Below are positions 44,550 to 52,976 of a stretch of DNA of 64,000 nucleotides, one piece after another. The position numbers and the translations under genes were made by a program. The notes beneath the pieces were generated by a model, which had not been told where the DNA came from, made no database searches, and saw only the letters and a program-made list of their open reading frames with translations. The stretch spans positions 1,302,001-1,366,000 of the forward strand of contig OZ244825.1 of NCBI GenBank assembly GCA_965220385.1, in the 5' to 3' direction. Numbering within the stretch: position 1 is the first letter of the stretch; every line of letters begins with the position of its first letter. Source of the DNA: PCPOR2b sp965220385 (lineage in GTDB: Bacteria; Poribacteria; WGA-4E; PCPOR2b).

Positions 44550-45896
44550 ATGTTCACGAGGGATCCAGAAAACCGTAACCTGAACAAGCAGATTCTCAAC
44601 CTCGCTGTCCCCAGCATTATCAGTAATTTGTCGGTACCGATGCTGAGTGCGGTTGACACAGCCCTGATGGGGCGGTTGGAAAATGAGCAGTACCTTGGCG
44701 CCATCGCCATCGGTGGTATCATTTTCGGCTTCGTGTATTGGGGGTTCGGGTTCCTCCGAATGGGGGTTACCGGATTAACAGCACAAGCCTATGGCGCAAA
44801 AGATACCCAAGAATGTACGTTAATCCTAAAGCGGGCGGGAATTATCGGACTGCTGATTGGTCTACTGCTCATTGCCGTTCAACCTTTAATTGCAGCGCTC
44901 AGTTTCTATCTGATGGACGCCGGTCCTGAAGTCGAACAGCTTGCGCGCTCCTATTTTCATATCCGTATCTATGCCGCACCAGCCACCCTAACGCTGCATG
45001 TGTTCCACGGCTGGTTTCTGGGTATGCAGAATGCCAAATACCCCATGATTCTCACCATCTTGGTGAATCTGTTGAACCTTGGATTGAATTTTTTCTTTGT
45101 TAAGGTTCTATTGATGAACTCCGATGGAGTTGCACTTGGTACTGTGATCGCACAATACCTCGGGTTGTTATGCACTGCTGGGCTGTTTGTGAAGACTTAC
45201 AGACATCTTTGGGCGGGATGGAGTCTTAAGGGGGTGCTGCACCTCCCTGCCTTAAGGCGCTTTTTCAGGATAGGTGGCGACATCTTCATCCGAACACTGT
45301 CCGTGCTATTCTGCCATGCGTTTTTTACAACGAAGGCGGCAGCCTTAGGTGACGTGGCACTCGCTATTAATACGATCCTCATGCAGTTCATCCATATCTT
45401 GGCTTACGGCGTTGACGGTTTTGCTTTTGCAGCGGAAAGCCTTGTCGGTAGATACAAAGGGGCACAGGATCTAATCAGATTAAAACGTTCCGTGTTCTTT
45501 TCGTTCTGTTGGGCGCTATTTCTTTCCACAGGATTCAGTCTGGTTTTTGCGTTGTTGGGGACGAAATTGCTGTACCTGTTCACGGACAAAAGTGACCTGC
45601 TTGTCGGTGCCCGCCCCTACCTAATCTGGATCGCCATAGCACCACTGGTCAACTCCACAGCCTATATTTGGGATGGGGTTTTTATCGGTGCCACCGCTTC
45701 CACTGCTATGCGAAATTCCATGCTGACTTCAACAGTGGTCTTTCTCCTGGCATATTTCCTGTTAAAAGGGTTGGGAAACCATGGACTCTGGTTGGCATTG
45801 ACACTGTTTTCCATTTCACGCGGTGCCACGCTAACCTTTCTGGCTCCGAAACACATCTTTTCACTGAGTGGGCCACGAGCGCGGAGTTTGAGATAA
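44550..45896 (+). CDS. MATE family efflux transporter (DinF-like)
   Basis: 448 residues with 12 hydrophobic segments. LNLAVPSIISNLSVPML, VDTALMGRLENEQYLGAIA and GFGFLRMGVTGLTAQAYGA are the MATE/DinF signature. Cation- or proton-driven export of cationic or organic compounds across the inner membrane. The C-terminus ARSLR is basic and short. AAAAAGG precedes the ATG. Substrate not readable. Confidence 0.92.
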   Translation: MFTRDPENRNLNKQILNLAVPSIISNLSVPMLSAVDTALMGRLENEQYLGAIAIGGIIFGFVYWGFGFLRMGVTGLTAQAYGAKDTQECTLILKRAGIIGLLIGLLLIAVQPLIAALSFYLMDAGPEVEQLARSYFHIRIYAAPATLTLHVFHGWFLGMQNAKYPMILTILVNLLNLGLNFFFVKVLLMNSDGVALGTVIAQYLGLLCTAGLFVKTYRHLWAGWSLKGVLHLPALRRFFRIGGDIFIRTLSVLFCHAFFTTKAAALGDVALAINTILMQFIHILAYGVDGFAFAAESLVGRYKGAQDLIRLKRSVFFSFCWALFLSTGFSLVFALLGTKLLYLFTDKSDLLVGARPYLIWIAIAPLVNSTAYIWDGVFIGATASTAMRNSMLTSTVVFLLAYFLLKGLGNHGLWLALTLFSISRGATLTFLAPKHIFSLSGPRARSLR

Positions 45897-46037
45897 GATT
45901 CCACGTTCGTGATATAACATCGCCATTTCATAGATACAGTTTTTTACGCTTTACGTATTACGCATTATTTTTTGCTCAGAGAGGCCATTAGCAGCTTAGA
46001 GACTTCATAGAAGGTGTATACTTGGAGGAAATTCAAC

Positions 46038-46811
46038 ATGGTATTAAAAGACCGAGTCGCTATCGTTACCGGTGCCAGTTCCGGCATCGGACGAGGAATT
46101 GCACTCGAATTCGCTCGTGAGGGTGCTAAGGTCGTCGTTGCAGATGTGCAAGAGGCTCCCAAACAGGGGAAGTACCACGAACAAGACGTGACAACCCCAA
46201 CGGTTGAAGAGATCGAGAAACTGGGCGCAGAAGGCCTATTTGTCCAAACCGATATGTCGGATGACTCGCAGGTCGAGCGACTCGTTCAGGCAGCGGTTGC
46301 ACGCTTCGATGAGTTAGACATCCTTGTAAATAATGCTGGCATCCATATCCCTGGCACCAGCCAAGATATCACGATAGCCGATTGGGACAAAGTAGTGGGC
46401 GTGAATCTGCGCGGCATTTTTGTCGCAACAAAACTTGCTATCCCTCACTTGACAAAGTCACAGTATGGACGTATCATCCAAATCGCTTCCGTCCACGCCT
46501 TCGGTGGCGGTGGAGGTCCCGCCTACGCATCGGCAAAAGCTGCGCTCGTGAACATGGTGCGTGACACTGCGCTGGAAGTCGGGGGATACGGCGTTACCTC
46601 GAACGCAATCTGCCCCGGCTATATTGAGACCGCTATCCAAGATTATTTGACGCCGGACCAGATTCAGGAGGCGAGCCAGAGAACACCTATTCCGAGATTC
46701 GGTTTGCCCCGAGACATCGGTCGCGCATCGGTCTTTCTGGCATCGGATGACGCGGAGTGGATCACCGGTGCCTCGTTACTGGTTGATGGAGGATATGTCG
46801 CCGGGCTCTAA
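46038..46811 (+). CDS. Short-chain dehydrogenase/reductase
   Basis: 257 residues from ATG 46038 (GGAGG 9 bases upstream; an earlier in-frame start at 46014 is less likely). TGASSGIGRGIALEF is the NAD(P) loop, NNAG and IASVHAFGG carry the catalytic Ser, YASAK the Tyr and Lys. A Gln-rich insert AAEEAPKQGKYHEQDV-type stretch (residues about 38-57) lies between beta2 and beta3. Broad alcohol/keto substrates possible; unassigned. The next Gfo gene is 127 bases downstream. Confidence 0.92.
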   Translation: MVLKDRVAIVTGASSGIGRGIALEFAREGAKVVVADVQEAPKQGKYHEQDVTTPTVEEIEKLGAEGLFVQTDMSDDSQVERLVQAAVARFDELDILVNNAGIHIPGTSQDITIADWDKVVGVNLRGIFVATKLAIPHLTKSQYGRIIQIASVHAFGGGGGPAYASAKAALVNMVRDTALEVGGYGVTSNAICPGYIETAIQDYLTPDQIQEASQRTPIPRFGLPRDIGRASVFLASDDAEWITGASLLVDGGYVAGL

Positions 46812-46856
46812 ATGGGTTAAGTATCAAATTTACGCAATAAATATCACGCTTTCTTT

Positions 46857-46890
46857 ACACATAGGACTAACGCAGCCAACTGTGCTGAAA
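46857..46890. repeat. Family E repeat remnant
   Basis: ACACATAGGACTAACGCAGC resembles the AGGACTTACGCA start of family E with one change. Only about 30 bases are preserved. Confidence 0.35.
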
Positions 46891-46938
46891 TACAGGAACT
46901 GTGATACATTGCAAGTCATACTGAAAAAGGAGAATCTC

Positions 46939-48012
46939 ATGAGTCAAAAAACATATCGCGCTGCCGCGATCGGACATACAGGTGCTGGAAACTATGGACA
47001 CGGTCTCCACATGCCGTTTAATGAGTTGGATAACATTGAGTTTGTTGCCATTGCTGACCCCGACGAAGCGGGACGGCACGAAGAGATGGAAAAGACTGGG
47101 GTCCAACGCGGCTACGCCGATTACCGCGAAATGCTCGATAAAGAGGAATTGGACATCGTCAGTATGGGACCGCGCTGGACGACTGACCATCTCGAAATGC
47201 TGTTGGGGTGTATCAACGCTGGTTGCCACGTCTACAGCGAAAAACCAATGACAGCAACCCTTGCCGAGGGAGACCAAGTTGTAGCAGCGGCAAAGCGGGA
47301 AGGCAAAAAAGTTGCCGTCGCCCATCAGGCTGTCTATCTGCCATCCATTCAAGCCGTCAAAAAGATGCTGCACGACGGGGTGATCGGAACCGTCCAAGCC
47401 ATTCACGCACACGGTAAGCAGGACCGGCGCGGAGGCGGTGAGGATATGATTGTGCTTGGGACGCACCTCTTTAACATGATGCGCTTCTTCGTTGGAGATG
47501 TCGCTTGGATGCAGGCACACGTCACAGACAATGGAAAAGAGGTCACCATTGATGATGCGCGTGACGCTACCGAGCCTGTGGGGCTGATCGCTGGCGATTG
47601 TGTCAACAGCTATTTCGCCTTTGAAAGCGGCGTTTCTGGACTGTTCGATTCCCACAAGCATGAGGAGAGCGGCGATTACTACGGGATGGAGATTATCGGT
47701 GACGAAGGCAGGATATCGATGCGTGGCGGCGGTGGCGACAGTTTGGTCATCTACCCACATCCGTGCTGGTCACCAGCAGATACCACTCAGAAATGGGAAA
47801 CGGTGGAGGTTGATGACACACCGTTTTCCAGCGGCAACAACCTTGCAGTCATCGATCTAATCGATGCGATCGAAAATGACCGCAAACCGATTTCCGCGGC
47901 GGAAGATGCTGTCGCGGCGTTGGAGATGATTCTCGGTGCGTACGAATCCCAACTTACCGGAAAACGGGTTCCATTTCCTATTGCAAATCGCGAGCATCCA
48001 CTACAAGGATAG
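46939..48012 (+). CDS. Gfo/Idh/MocA oxidoreductase
   Basis: 357 residues from ATG 46939 (AAAAGGAGA upstream; the longer frame from 46747 overlaps the SDR gene). RAAAIGHTGAGNYG is an atypical NAD loop (usual GxGxxG is GHTGAGNYG). YSEKPMTATLAEGD has the EKP motif, VLGTHLFNMMRFF the His. Ends AIANREHPLQG-like. Substrate unknown. Linked with the SDR upstream. Confidence 0.88.
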   Translation: MSQKTYRAAAIGHTGAGNYGHGLHMPFNELDNIEFVAIADPDEAGRHEEMEKTGVQRGYADYREMLDKEELDIVSMGPRWTTDHLEMLLGCINAGCHVYSEKPMTATLAEGDQVVAAAKREGKKVAVAHQAVYLPSIQAVKKMLHDGVIGTVQAIHAHGKQDRRGGGEDMIVLGTHLFNMMRFFVGDVAWMQAHVTDNGKEVTIDDARDATEPVGLIAGDCVNSYFAFESGVSGLFDSHKHEESGDYYGMEIIGDEGRISMRGGGGDSLVIYPHPCWSPADTTQKWETVEVDDTPFSSGNNLAVIDLIDAIENDRKPISAAEDAVAALEMILGAYESQLTGKRVPFPIANREHPLQG

Positions 48013-48037
48013 CTGCTAGATATTGGTCGCCGGATCC

Positions 48038-48260
48038 TAGGGTCATTTATGGTGAATTTTAAAAATAAATAAACAGTTTCACCCGCCCGGTAGGTGCGGT
48101 TTGTAACCGCACCGGTTTGGAGTGTCTCATTAATTCTAAAATCTACCATAGTTTTACTGTAGGAGGGATCTCCGAATCCCGACATCTCACTGTAGGCGTG
48201 ATCTCCCGGTTGAGCCTTTTCAAACAAAATGGGTAATAAGCCGAAAACTGAATAGCCTTA
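48038..48260. repeat. Family D inverted-repeat element, copy 3 (with nested MITE)
   Basis: Reverse-oriented. Left TAGGGTCATTTA, right end CTGAATAGCCTTA. Removing the family A element (48048-48150 with one TA) leaves TAGGGTCATTTAGTTTTACTGTAGGAGGG, which matches the uninterrupted copy at 24752-24873 almost base for base. Confidence 0.72.
48048..48150 (-). mobile_element. Family A MITE, copy 3 (103 bp, internally deleted)
   Basis: Reverse-oriented relative to copies at 3149 and 17047. Ends TATGGTGAATTTTAAAAATA and, on the other strand, TATGGTAGATTTTAGAATTA. It lacks about 56 bases of the core but keeps GGTAGGTGCGGTT / AACCGCACC. TA on both sides, with the empty site preserved in the family D copy at 24752. 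Confidence 0.82.
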
Positions 48261-48279
48261 CACCGGATCTCGTTTGATA

Positions 48280-48308
48280 TTGACGTGCCTCTTGTTTCGT
48301 GTTAAAAT
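48280..48308 (+). promoter_or_regulatory. Predicted sigma-70 promoter of NfeD-FloA operon
   Basis: TTGACG, 17-base spacer, TAAAAT. About 110 bases before the ATG at 48418. Accounts for the end of the gene-free region 48013-48417, which otherwise holds only the repeats. Confidence 0.65.
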
Positions 48309-48417
48309 GAGAAGGTAGACTTTTTTATAGTGAACTATTATACGACGCCAGAAAAATCAGCGCGACTTGGTAAACGATTTGAACGCTGTATCGGTTACTC
48401 CATAAGGGAGACGGCCT

Positions 48418-49935
48418 ATGAAAACCAAAAGACGCATTTTCAGCGGTGTGTTCATACTACTCGCAATACTGCCTTGGTTAACCGCCGTGTCATCAGAGGA
48501 TGCGCTGGTGTACGTCATCAACATACGAAATGAGATTGGCAACGGGCTCCGTGTGTATATTGACAACGGGATTAAACAGGCATCAGAAGCGGAGGCGGAC
48601 GCAATTATTTTTGACGTCCACACACCCGGAGGTGCTGTGGGGGCCGCCAGAGATATTATTGATGCTATCCAGCGGACAGAAGTTCCCACAATCGCCTATG
48701 TCAACACAGAAGCGATCTCCGCCGGAGCCATGATTTCCTTGTCATGTGACCAGATTGTCATGAGACACGGCGGCGCAATTGGCGACTCTGCCCCGGTTTC
48801 GATCCAAGGAGAGGAACTGAGCGAGAAGGCGGTCTCTTATATCCGCGGCAAGATTCGTGCAACGGCAGAACGGGGTGGCAGAAACCCTGACATCGCCGCT
48901 GCCATGGTAGACAAACGGCTCTATCTCGTTAGACTTGTGGACGGTGAAATTATTACCCTTAGGGAGGAAGAATATGCCGAGCGGAAGGACGCCGGTGAGG
49001 AGATGGACATCATCGCCGCTGGCGGACCCGAGGGAGAGCTGCTTACCCTAACCACCGAGGAAGCACTGGAATATAACCTTGCCGACGGAGAGGCAGATAC
49101 GGTCGCAGACCTACTGGCGATGTATCAGATTGTAGAGGTTGATGGGGAGCGCAAAGCCCTGACGACAGAGGGAACGGCGCTGAAGCAGTCGGAGCTTGGC
49201 GGCGATCGGGTAAAGGTAGTGAAATCCTTAAACGAAGCGACGCAGCAAACTGTCTTGGCAAGTTTAGCGGACAGATTTGTCTTTTTTCTTACTAGTCCGT
49301 TTGTTAGTGCAGGCCTGCTTGCATTGGGTTCACTCGGATTATTCATGGAAATTCGGACCCCCGGTTTCGGTCTTCCCGGCATTGCTGGGCTAATATGTCT
49401 AGGGCTATTTTTCTGGGGGCATAGACTCCTAGATATTAGCGCAGATTATGCCGCACTCGCATTTATTGCTGGCGTGGCACTGCTTCTTATAGAACTGTTT
49501 GTAATACCGGGATTTGGTGTTGCGGGTATCGCTGGCATTGTGCTGATGGTGGGTAGTGTGTTTTTCGTATTCCAAAACGCATACAGATTGGAAACCGCAA
49601 TATTTGCACTGTCGTTTTCGATAATTCTGGCTTTTGTGCTTGGGATGGGGCTCGTGTACATTCTGCCTAAAACCCGGACATGGAATCATTTTGTCTTGCA
49701 GACCGCCATGGATTCAGGCGCGGGGTTTCACTCCGCACCACGGGAAGATTTCCAGGCGTACGTGGGTAAGACGGGAGTTGCCCTCACACCGTTACGTCCC
49801 GCCGGTACGGTTCGTATCGACGACAAGCGACTTGATGTAGTCACTGTTGGAGATTTTGTCTTGCGTGACACACCCGTGAAAATTGTCGATGTCGAAGGAT
49901 CGAAAATCTTTGTCGAAGCGATTGATGAAGCCTAA
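48418..49935 (+). CDS. NfeD-like membrane serine protease (NfeD1b type)
   Basis: 505 residues. Signal peptide (cleaved near AVSS). ClpP/SppA-like protease domain: FDVHTPGGAVGAARDI, TEAISAGAMIS with catalytic Ser, and GDSAPVSIQGEELSEKAVSY with the Lys nearby. Then a four- to five-helix membrane region (GLFMEIRTPGFGLPGIAG, LFVIPGFGVAGIAG) and a C-terminal OB fold (GKTGVALTPLRPAGTVRIDD). Such proteins occur beside flotillins and act on membrane partners. GGGAG before ATG. It leads an operon with a short NfeD, two FloA paralogues and one small protein. Confidence 0.93.
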   Translation: MKTKRRIFSGVFILLAILPWLTAVSSEDALVYVINIRNEIGNGLRVYIDNGIKQASEAEADAIIFDVHTPGGAVGAARDIIDAIQRTEVPTIAYVNTEAISAGAMISLSCDQIVMRHGGAIGDSAPVSIQGEELSEKAVSYIRGKIRATAERGGRNPDIAAAMVDKRLYLVRLVDGEIITLREEEYAERKDAGEEMDIIAAGGPEGELLTLTTEEALEYNLADGEADTVADLLAMYQIVEVDGERKALTTEGTALKQSELGGDRVKVVKSLNEATQQTVLASLADRFVFFLTSPFVSAGLLALGSLGLFMEIRTPGFGLPGIAGLICLGLFFWGHRLLDISADYAALAFIAGVALLLIELFVIPGFGVAGIAGIVLMVGSVFFVFQNAYRLETAIFALSFSIILAFVLGMGLVYILPKTRTWNHFVLQTAMDSGAGFHSAPREDFQAYVGKTGVALTPLRPAGTVRIDDKRLDVVTVGDFVLRDTPVKIVDVEGSKIFVEAIDEA

Positions 49936-49938
49936 GGT

Positions 49939-50433
49939 TTGGCTAATCTCATGTCATGGTTCCTAATTTTTCTCATCGGTCTGGGTGTAGTATTGCTGTT
50001 TATAGAGATTATCTTCCTGCCCGGCTTTGGTGCGGCAGGAATCCCCGGGGCAGCGCTAATTCTCGCCGGGGTAACACTCTCGTGGATTGAATTTGGGTTG
50101 AGGACTAGTCTTACTCATGCAGGTGCTACTGTTGCGGTGACCGTTCCGCTTGCAATTGTCGGATTCAAGTTCTTGCGACGTACGCGGCTCGGAAAGTCAT
50201 TTATTCTTGATACCGCCGCCAACCGTGCAGATGGGTTCCAAGCGCCGCCCCCAGACTTGGTCAACTTGCTCGGTAAGTCGGGGAAATCAATCACTCCCTT
50301 ACGGCCCGCCGGTGCCGCGTTAATTAACGATCAGCGCGTTGATGTTGTTACATTGGGTGACTTCATTAAAGCTGAGGTTGAAGTCGAGGTCATCCTCGTT
50401 GAAGGAAGCCGTATCGTCGTTCGGAGTTTATGA
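49939..50433 (+). CDS. Short NfeD protein
   Basis: 164 residues from TTG 49939, or 160 from ATG 49951 (MSWFLIFLIGLG); no strong ribosome site for either. Two to three membrane helices (IEIIFLPGFGAAGIPGAALIL) and an OB fold (GKSGKSITPLRPAGAALIND, VEVEVILVEGSRIVV). It lacks the protease domain. Its last 70 residues resemble the C-terminus of the preceding gene, so a partial duplication or an old split is possible. Starts 4 bases after the stop of the preceding gene. Confidence 0.85.
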   Translation: MANLMSWFLIFLIGLGVVLLFIEIIFLPGFGAAGIPGAALILAGVTLSWIEFGLRTSLTHAGATVAVTVPLAIVGFKFLRRTRLGKSFILDTAANRADGFQAPPPDLVNLLGKSGKSITPLRPAGAALINDQRVDVVTLGDFIKAEVEVEVILVEGSRIVVRSL

Positions 50434-50467
50434 AAATAGGCAGGTAACACAAAGAAGGAGGTAAAGA

Positions 50468-51370
50468 ATGGGTCCAGAACAAACGTCTATCCTATTTCTT
50501 GCTATCGTAATAATTATCGGACTGTTGGTGCTCTTCTGGGTCGTGCCCGTCGGATTGTGGATCGCCGCTATCTTCGCCGGTGTGCGGGTCCGCATTATCG
50601 AACTTATTGGCATGCGCCTCCGTCGCGTCAGTCCACCAGTAATTGTCAATGCACAGATCAGTGCCCACAAAGCGGGACTAACACTTGACATGGAGCGGTT
50701 AGAGGCGCATTACCTTGCGCGAGGCAACGTGATTCGTGTTGTCAACGCCTTAATTGCTGCCGACAAGGCGAAGATCGATCTCGGTTTGCAACAAGCAACA
50801 GCGATTGATTTGGCTGGACGTGACGTGCTCGATGCTGTCCAAGTGAGTGTTAACCCACGAGTCATCACAACGCCGAGGATCACGGCTGTAGCACTCGATG
50901 GCGTTCAACTCATCGCGACCGTCCGGATCACTGTCAGGGCAAACATCAACAGGCTTGTTGGCGGTGCGGGTGAAGAGACCATCGTCGCGCGTGTTGGCGA
51001 AGGCATCGTTAGTGCGATCGGTGCCTCAGAGACCTACGAGGATGTCCTCGAGAATCCCGACATTATCTCTAGAACGGTATTGGATCGGGGACTTGATTCG
51101 GGAACAGCCTTTGATATCCTCTCCATTGATATTGCCGATGTAAATGTTGGAAAAAACATCGGTGCCGAACTACAAGCAGAACAGGCAGAGGCGGATCTCG
51201 TTGTTGCCCAAGCCAAAGCAGAGGAACGCCGGGCAATGGCGGTTGCACGCAAACAGGAGATGACAGCTAGTGTCCAAGAGATGCGGTCGAGGGTGGTTGA
51301 GGCGGAGGCAAGCGTTCCCCGCGCAATTGCCGGTGCATTTCGAGACGGGAATCTAATGGGTCAGAATTAA
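50468..51370 (+). CDS. floA: Flotillin-like FloA paralogue 1, C-terminally short
   Basis: 300 residues. N-terminal membrane hairpin (LFLAIVIIIGLLVLFWVVPVGLW), then the FloA body: RVRIIELIGMRLRRV, VVNALIAADKAKIDLGLQQ, VARVGEGIVSAIGAS, and a coiled AELQAEQAEADLVVAQAKAEE. The usual FloA ending GVMDYYxLRNVxADTxMR is missing: this protein stops at RDGNLMGQN. The neighbour at 51427 keeps that ending. FloA organises bacterial membrane microdomains. GGAGG before ATG. Confidence 0.9.
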   Translation: MGPEQTSILFLAIVIIIGLLVLFWVVPVGLWIAAIFAGVRVRIIELIGMRLRRVSPPVIVNAQISAHKAGLTLDMERLEAHYLARGNVIRVVNALIAADKAKIDLGLQQATAIDLAGRDVLDAVQVSVNPRVITTPRITAVALDGVQLIATVRITVRANINRLVGGAGEETIVARVGEGIVSAIGASETYEDVLENPDIISRTVLDRGLDSGTAFDILSIDIADVNVGKNIGAELQAEQAEADLVVAQAKAEERRAMAVARKQEMTASVQEMRSRVVEAEASVPRAIAGAFRDGNLMGQN

Positions 51371-51426
51371 GGGGCGATCCCACTATATTGGGATCCCCTG
51401 CCACTAACCTCAGGAGGAGGTTTCAA

Positions 51427-52452
51427 ATGGCTATTCCGTACATTATTCCAGCGATTGTTGTAATTATTTTTGTTCTTTGGCTGGCGTGGTTCGTGCCGTT
51501 GGGGCTGTGGATCGCCGCCCTTGCAGCAGGGGTGCGCATCCGGATCTTTGGTGATCTCGTCGCAATGCGATTGCGACGTGTTCCTCCCAAAGCTATTGTC
51601 GAGCCGCAAATTGAAGCGACCAAAGCCGGATTACAACTCAGGGTTGATAACCTAGAAGCACATTTGCTAGCCGGAGGCAATGTAACTGACGTTGTGCGCG
51701 CGCTTATTGCTGCCGATAAAGCGAATATCCGGCTGGACTTTGCACAAGCGGCTGCAATTGATTTAGCCGGCAGAGACGTACTACAAGCTGTGCAGATGAG
51801 TGTCAATCCACAGATTATCGATGTTCCTGCAAAAGGCGATGCTAGTCCAGGAATCACTGCGGTTTCCCGCGATGGGATTCAACTTATTGCCAGAGCCAGA
51901 GTCACGGTACGTGCCAATATCGATCGGCTTGTCGGGGGCGCAGGAGAAGCAACTGTTATCGCGAGGGTCGGTGAAGGGATTATTACAACAATCGGTTCCT
52001 CCGCGAGTCATAAAGCGGTCTTAGAAAATCCTGCACAGATCTCGGAGGTTGTGCTGGAAAAAGGGTTGGCGGCTGGCACTGCGTTTGAGATCCTATCCAT
52101 TGATATTGCGGATATAGACATCGGCGAGAACGTGGGGGCTAAACTTCAGACGGATCAAGCCGAGGCGGAGTTAAAAATTGCCCGCGCCAAAGCAGAGGAG
52201 CGGCGCGCACTCGCGCAAGCCCAAGAAGAAGAAAATAAGGCACTGGTCGAAGAGATGACTGTGAACTTGGTTGAAGCGGATGCCGAAGTGCCTCTCGCAA
52301 TTGCGGATTCTTTTGCCTCTGGCAGGATTAGTGTAATGGACTACTACAATCTTCGGAATGTTATTGCGGATACCGAGATGCGCCAATCCATTGCTTCTCC
52401 AGGCGGCGATGGGAGCACAACCCGTTCATCCCATGCGGTCGGTCTATCGTAA
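51427..52452 (+). CDS. floA: Flotillin-like FloA paralogue 2
   Basis: 341 residues from ATG 51427 (AGGAGGAGG upstream; an earlier in-frame start at 51388 lies in the ribosome site region). PYIIPAIVVIIFVLWLAW membrane segment, IRIFGDLVAMRLRRVPP, VVRALIAADKANIRLDFAQ, VIARVGEGIITTIGSS, coiled tail, then SGRISVMDYYNLRNVIADTEMR and 18 extra residues. It has an insert, VPAKGDASPGITAVS, of about four residues not in paralogue 1. Probably the full-function FloA. Confidence 0.92.
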   Translation: MAIPYIIPAIVVIIFVLWLAWFVPLGLWIAALAAGVRIRIFGDLVAMRLRRVPPKAIVEPQIEATKAGLQLRVDNLEAHLLAGGNVTDVVRALIAADKANIRLDFAQAAAIDLAGRDVLQAVQMSVNPQIIDVPAKGDASPGITAVSRDGIQLIARARVTVRANIDRLVGGAGEATVIARVGEGIITTIGSSASHKAVLENPAQISEVVLEKGLAAGTAFEILSIDIADIDIGENVGAKLQTDQAEAELKIARAKAEERRALAQAQEEENKALVEEMTVNLVEADAEVPLAIADSFASGRISVMDYYNLRNVIADTEMRQSIASPGGDGSTTRSSHAVGLS

Positions 52453-52485
52453 GGAGTCAGTGGGAAAGCAGATAGGGGGATACCG

Positions 52486-52893
52486 ATGGACGACTTGATT
52501 CAGTTGATTATTTTTGTTATTTTTGGAGCTGTGGCACTATTTTCAAGGATATTGAGCCGAAGGAGGTCCCAAGAAGGGCCTGACGCTGCGCCAGAGGAGG
52601 AAGAGATAACTCTACCGCCTTGGGGAAACGTGCCAATGGAAGAAGATGCACCGCTGCCTGATTTCATTGAGGTTGATGAAACTCAGCCTGCAACTGTGCA
52701 ACCACCCGAGGTTCAAGTCGCATCACCACCAGAACCGGTCAGGGCGGAATCCCCACCACCACCCGATAGTGCATCTCGTCCTGTGGCATCAACCATTGCA
52801 GGCATTCCGCTGTCACCTGAAACCTTTCGGCAAGGGATTATCCTCGCCGAGATTCTGCGTCCGCCCAAATCGCTCAGAGACCCCCGGCAGTAG
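52486..52893 (+). CDS. Small membrane protein of the FloA operon
   Basis: 135 residues. One N-terminal membrane segment (LIQLIIFVIFGAVALFSRIL), a basic stretch RRRSQ, then an acidic, Pro-rich region (PEEEEITLPP, VQPPEVQVASPPEPV, ESPPPPDS) and a C-terminal short helical part QGIILAEILRPPKSLRD. No recognised domain; the order parallels small third genes in floA operons of other bacteria, but homology is not shown. 33 bases after FloA2. Confidence 0.7.
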   Translation: MDDLIQLIIFVIFGAVALFSRILSRRRSQEGPDAAPEEEEITLPPWGNVPMEEDAPLPDFIEVDETQPATVQPPEVQVASPPEPVRAESPPPPDSASRPVASTIAGIPLSPETFRQGIILAEILRPPKSLRDPRQ

Positions 52894-52976
52894 ATAATAG
52901 CAAGTTGCGGCTGATCGCGATATTTCCTATATTCCACCCGCCAGCTGCATATCCGGTATGCGAGTCCAAGCTGCCC

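Noticed and set aside
48048..48150. Treating the element as a simple terminator hairpin
   Set aside because: Its ends match two longer copies elsewhere and it has a TA target duplication with an empty-site comparison.
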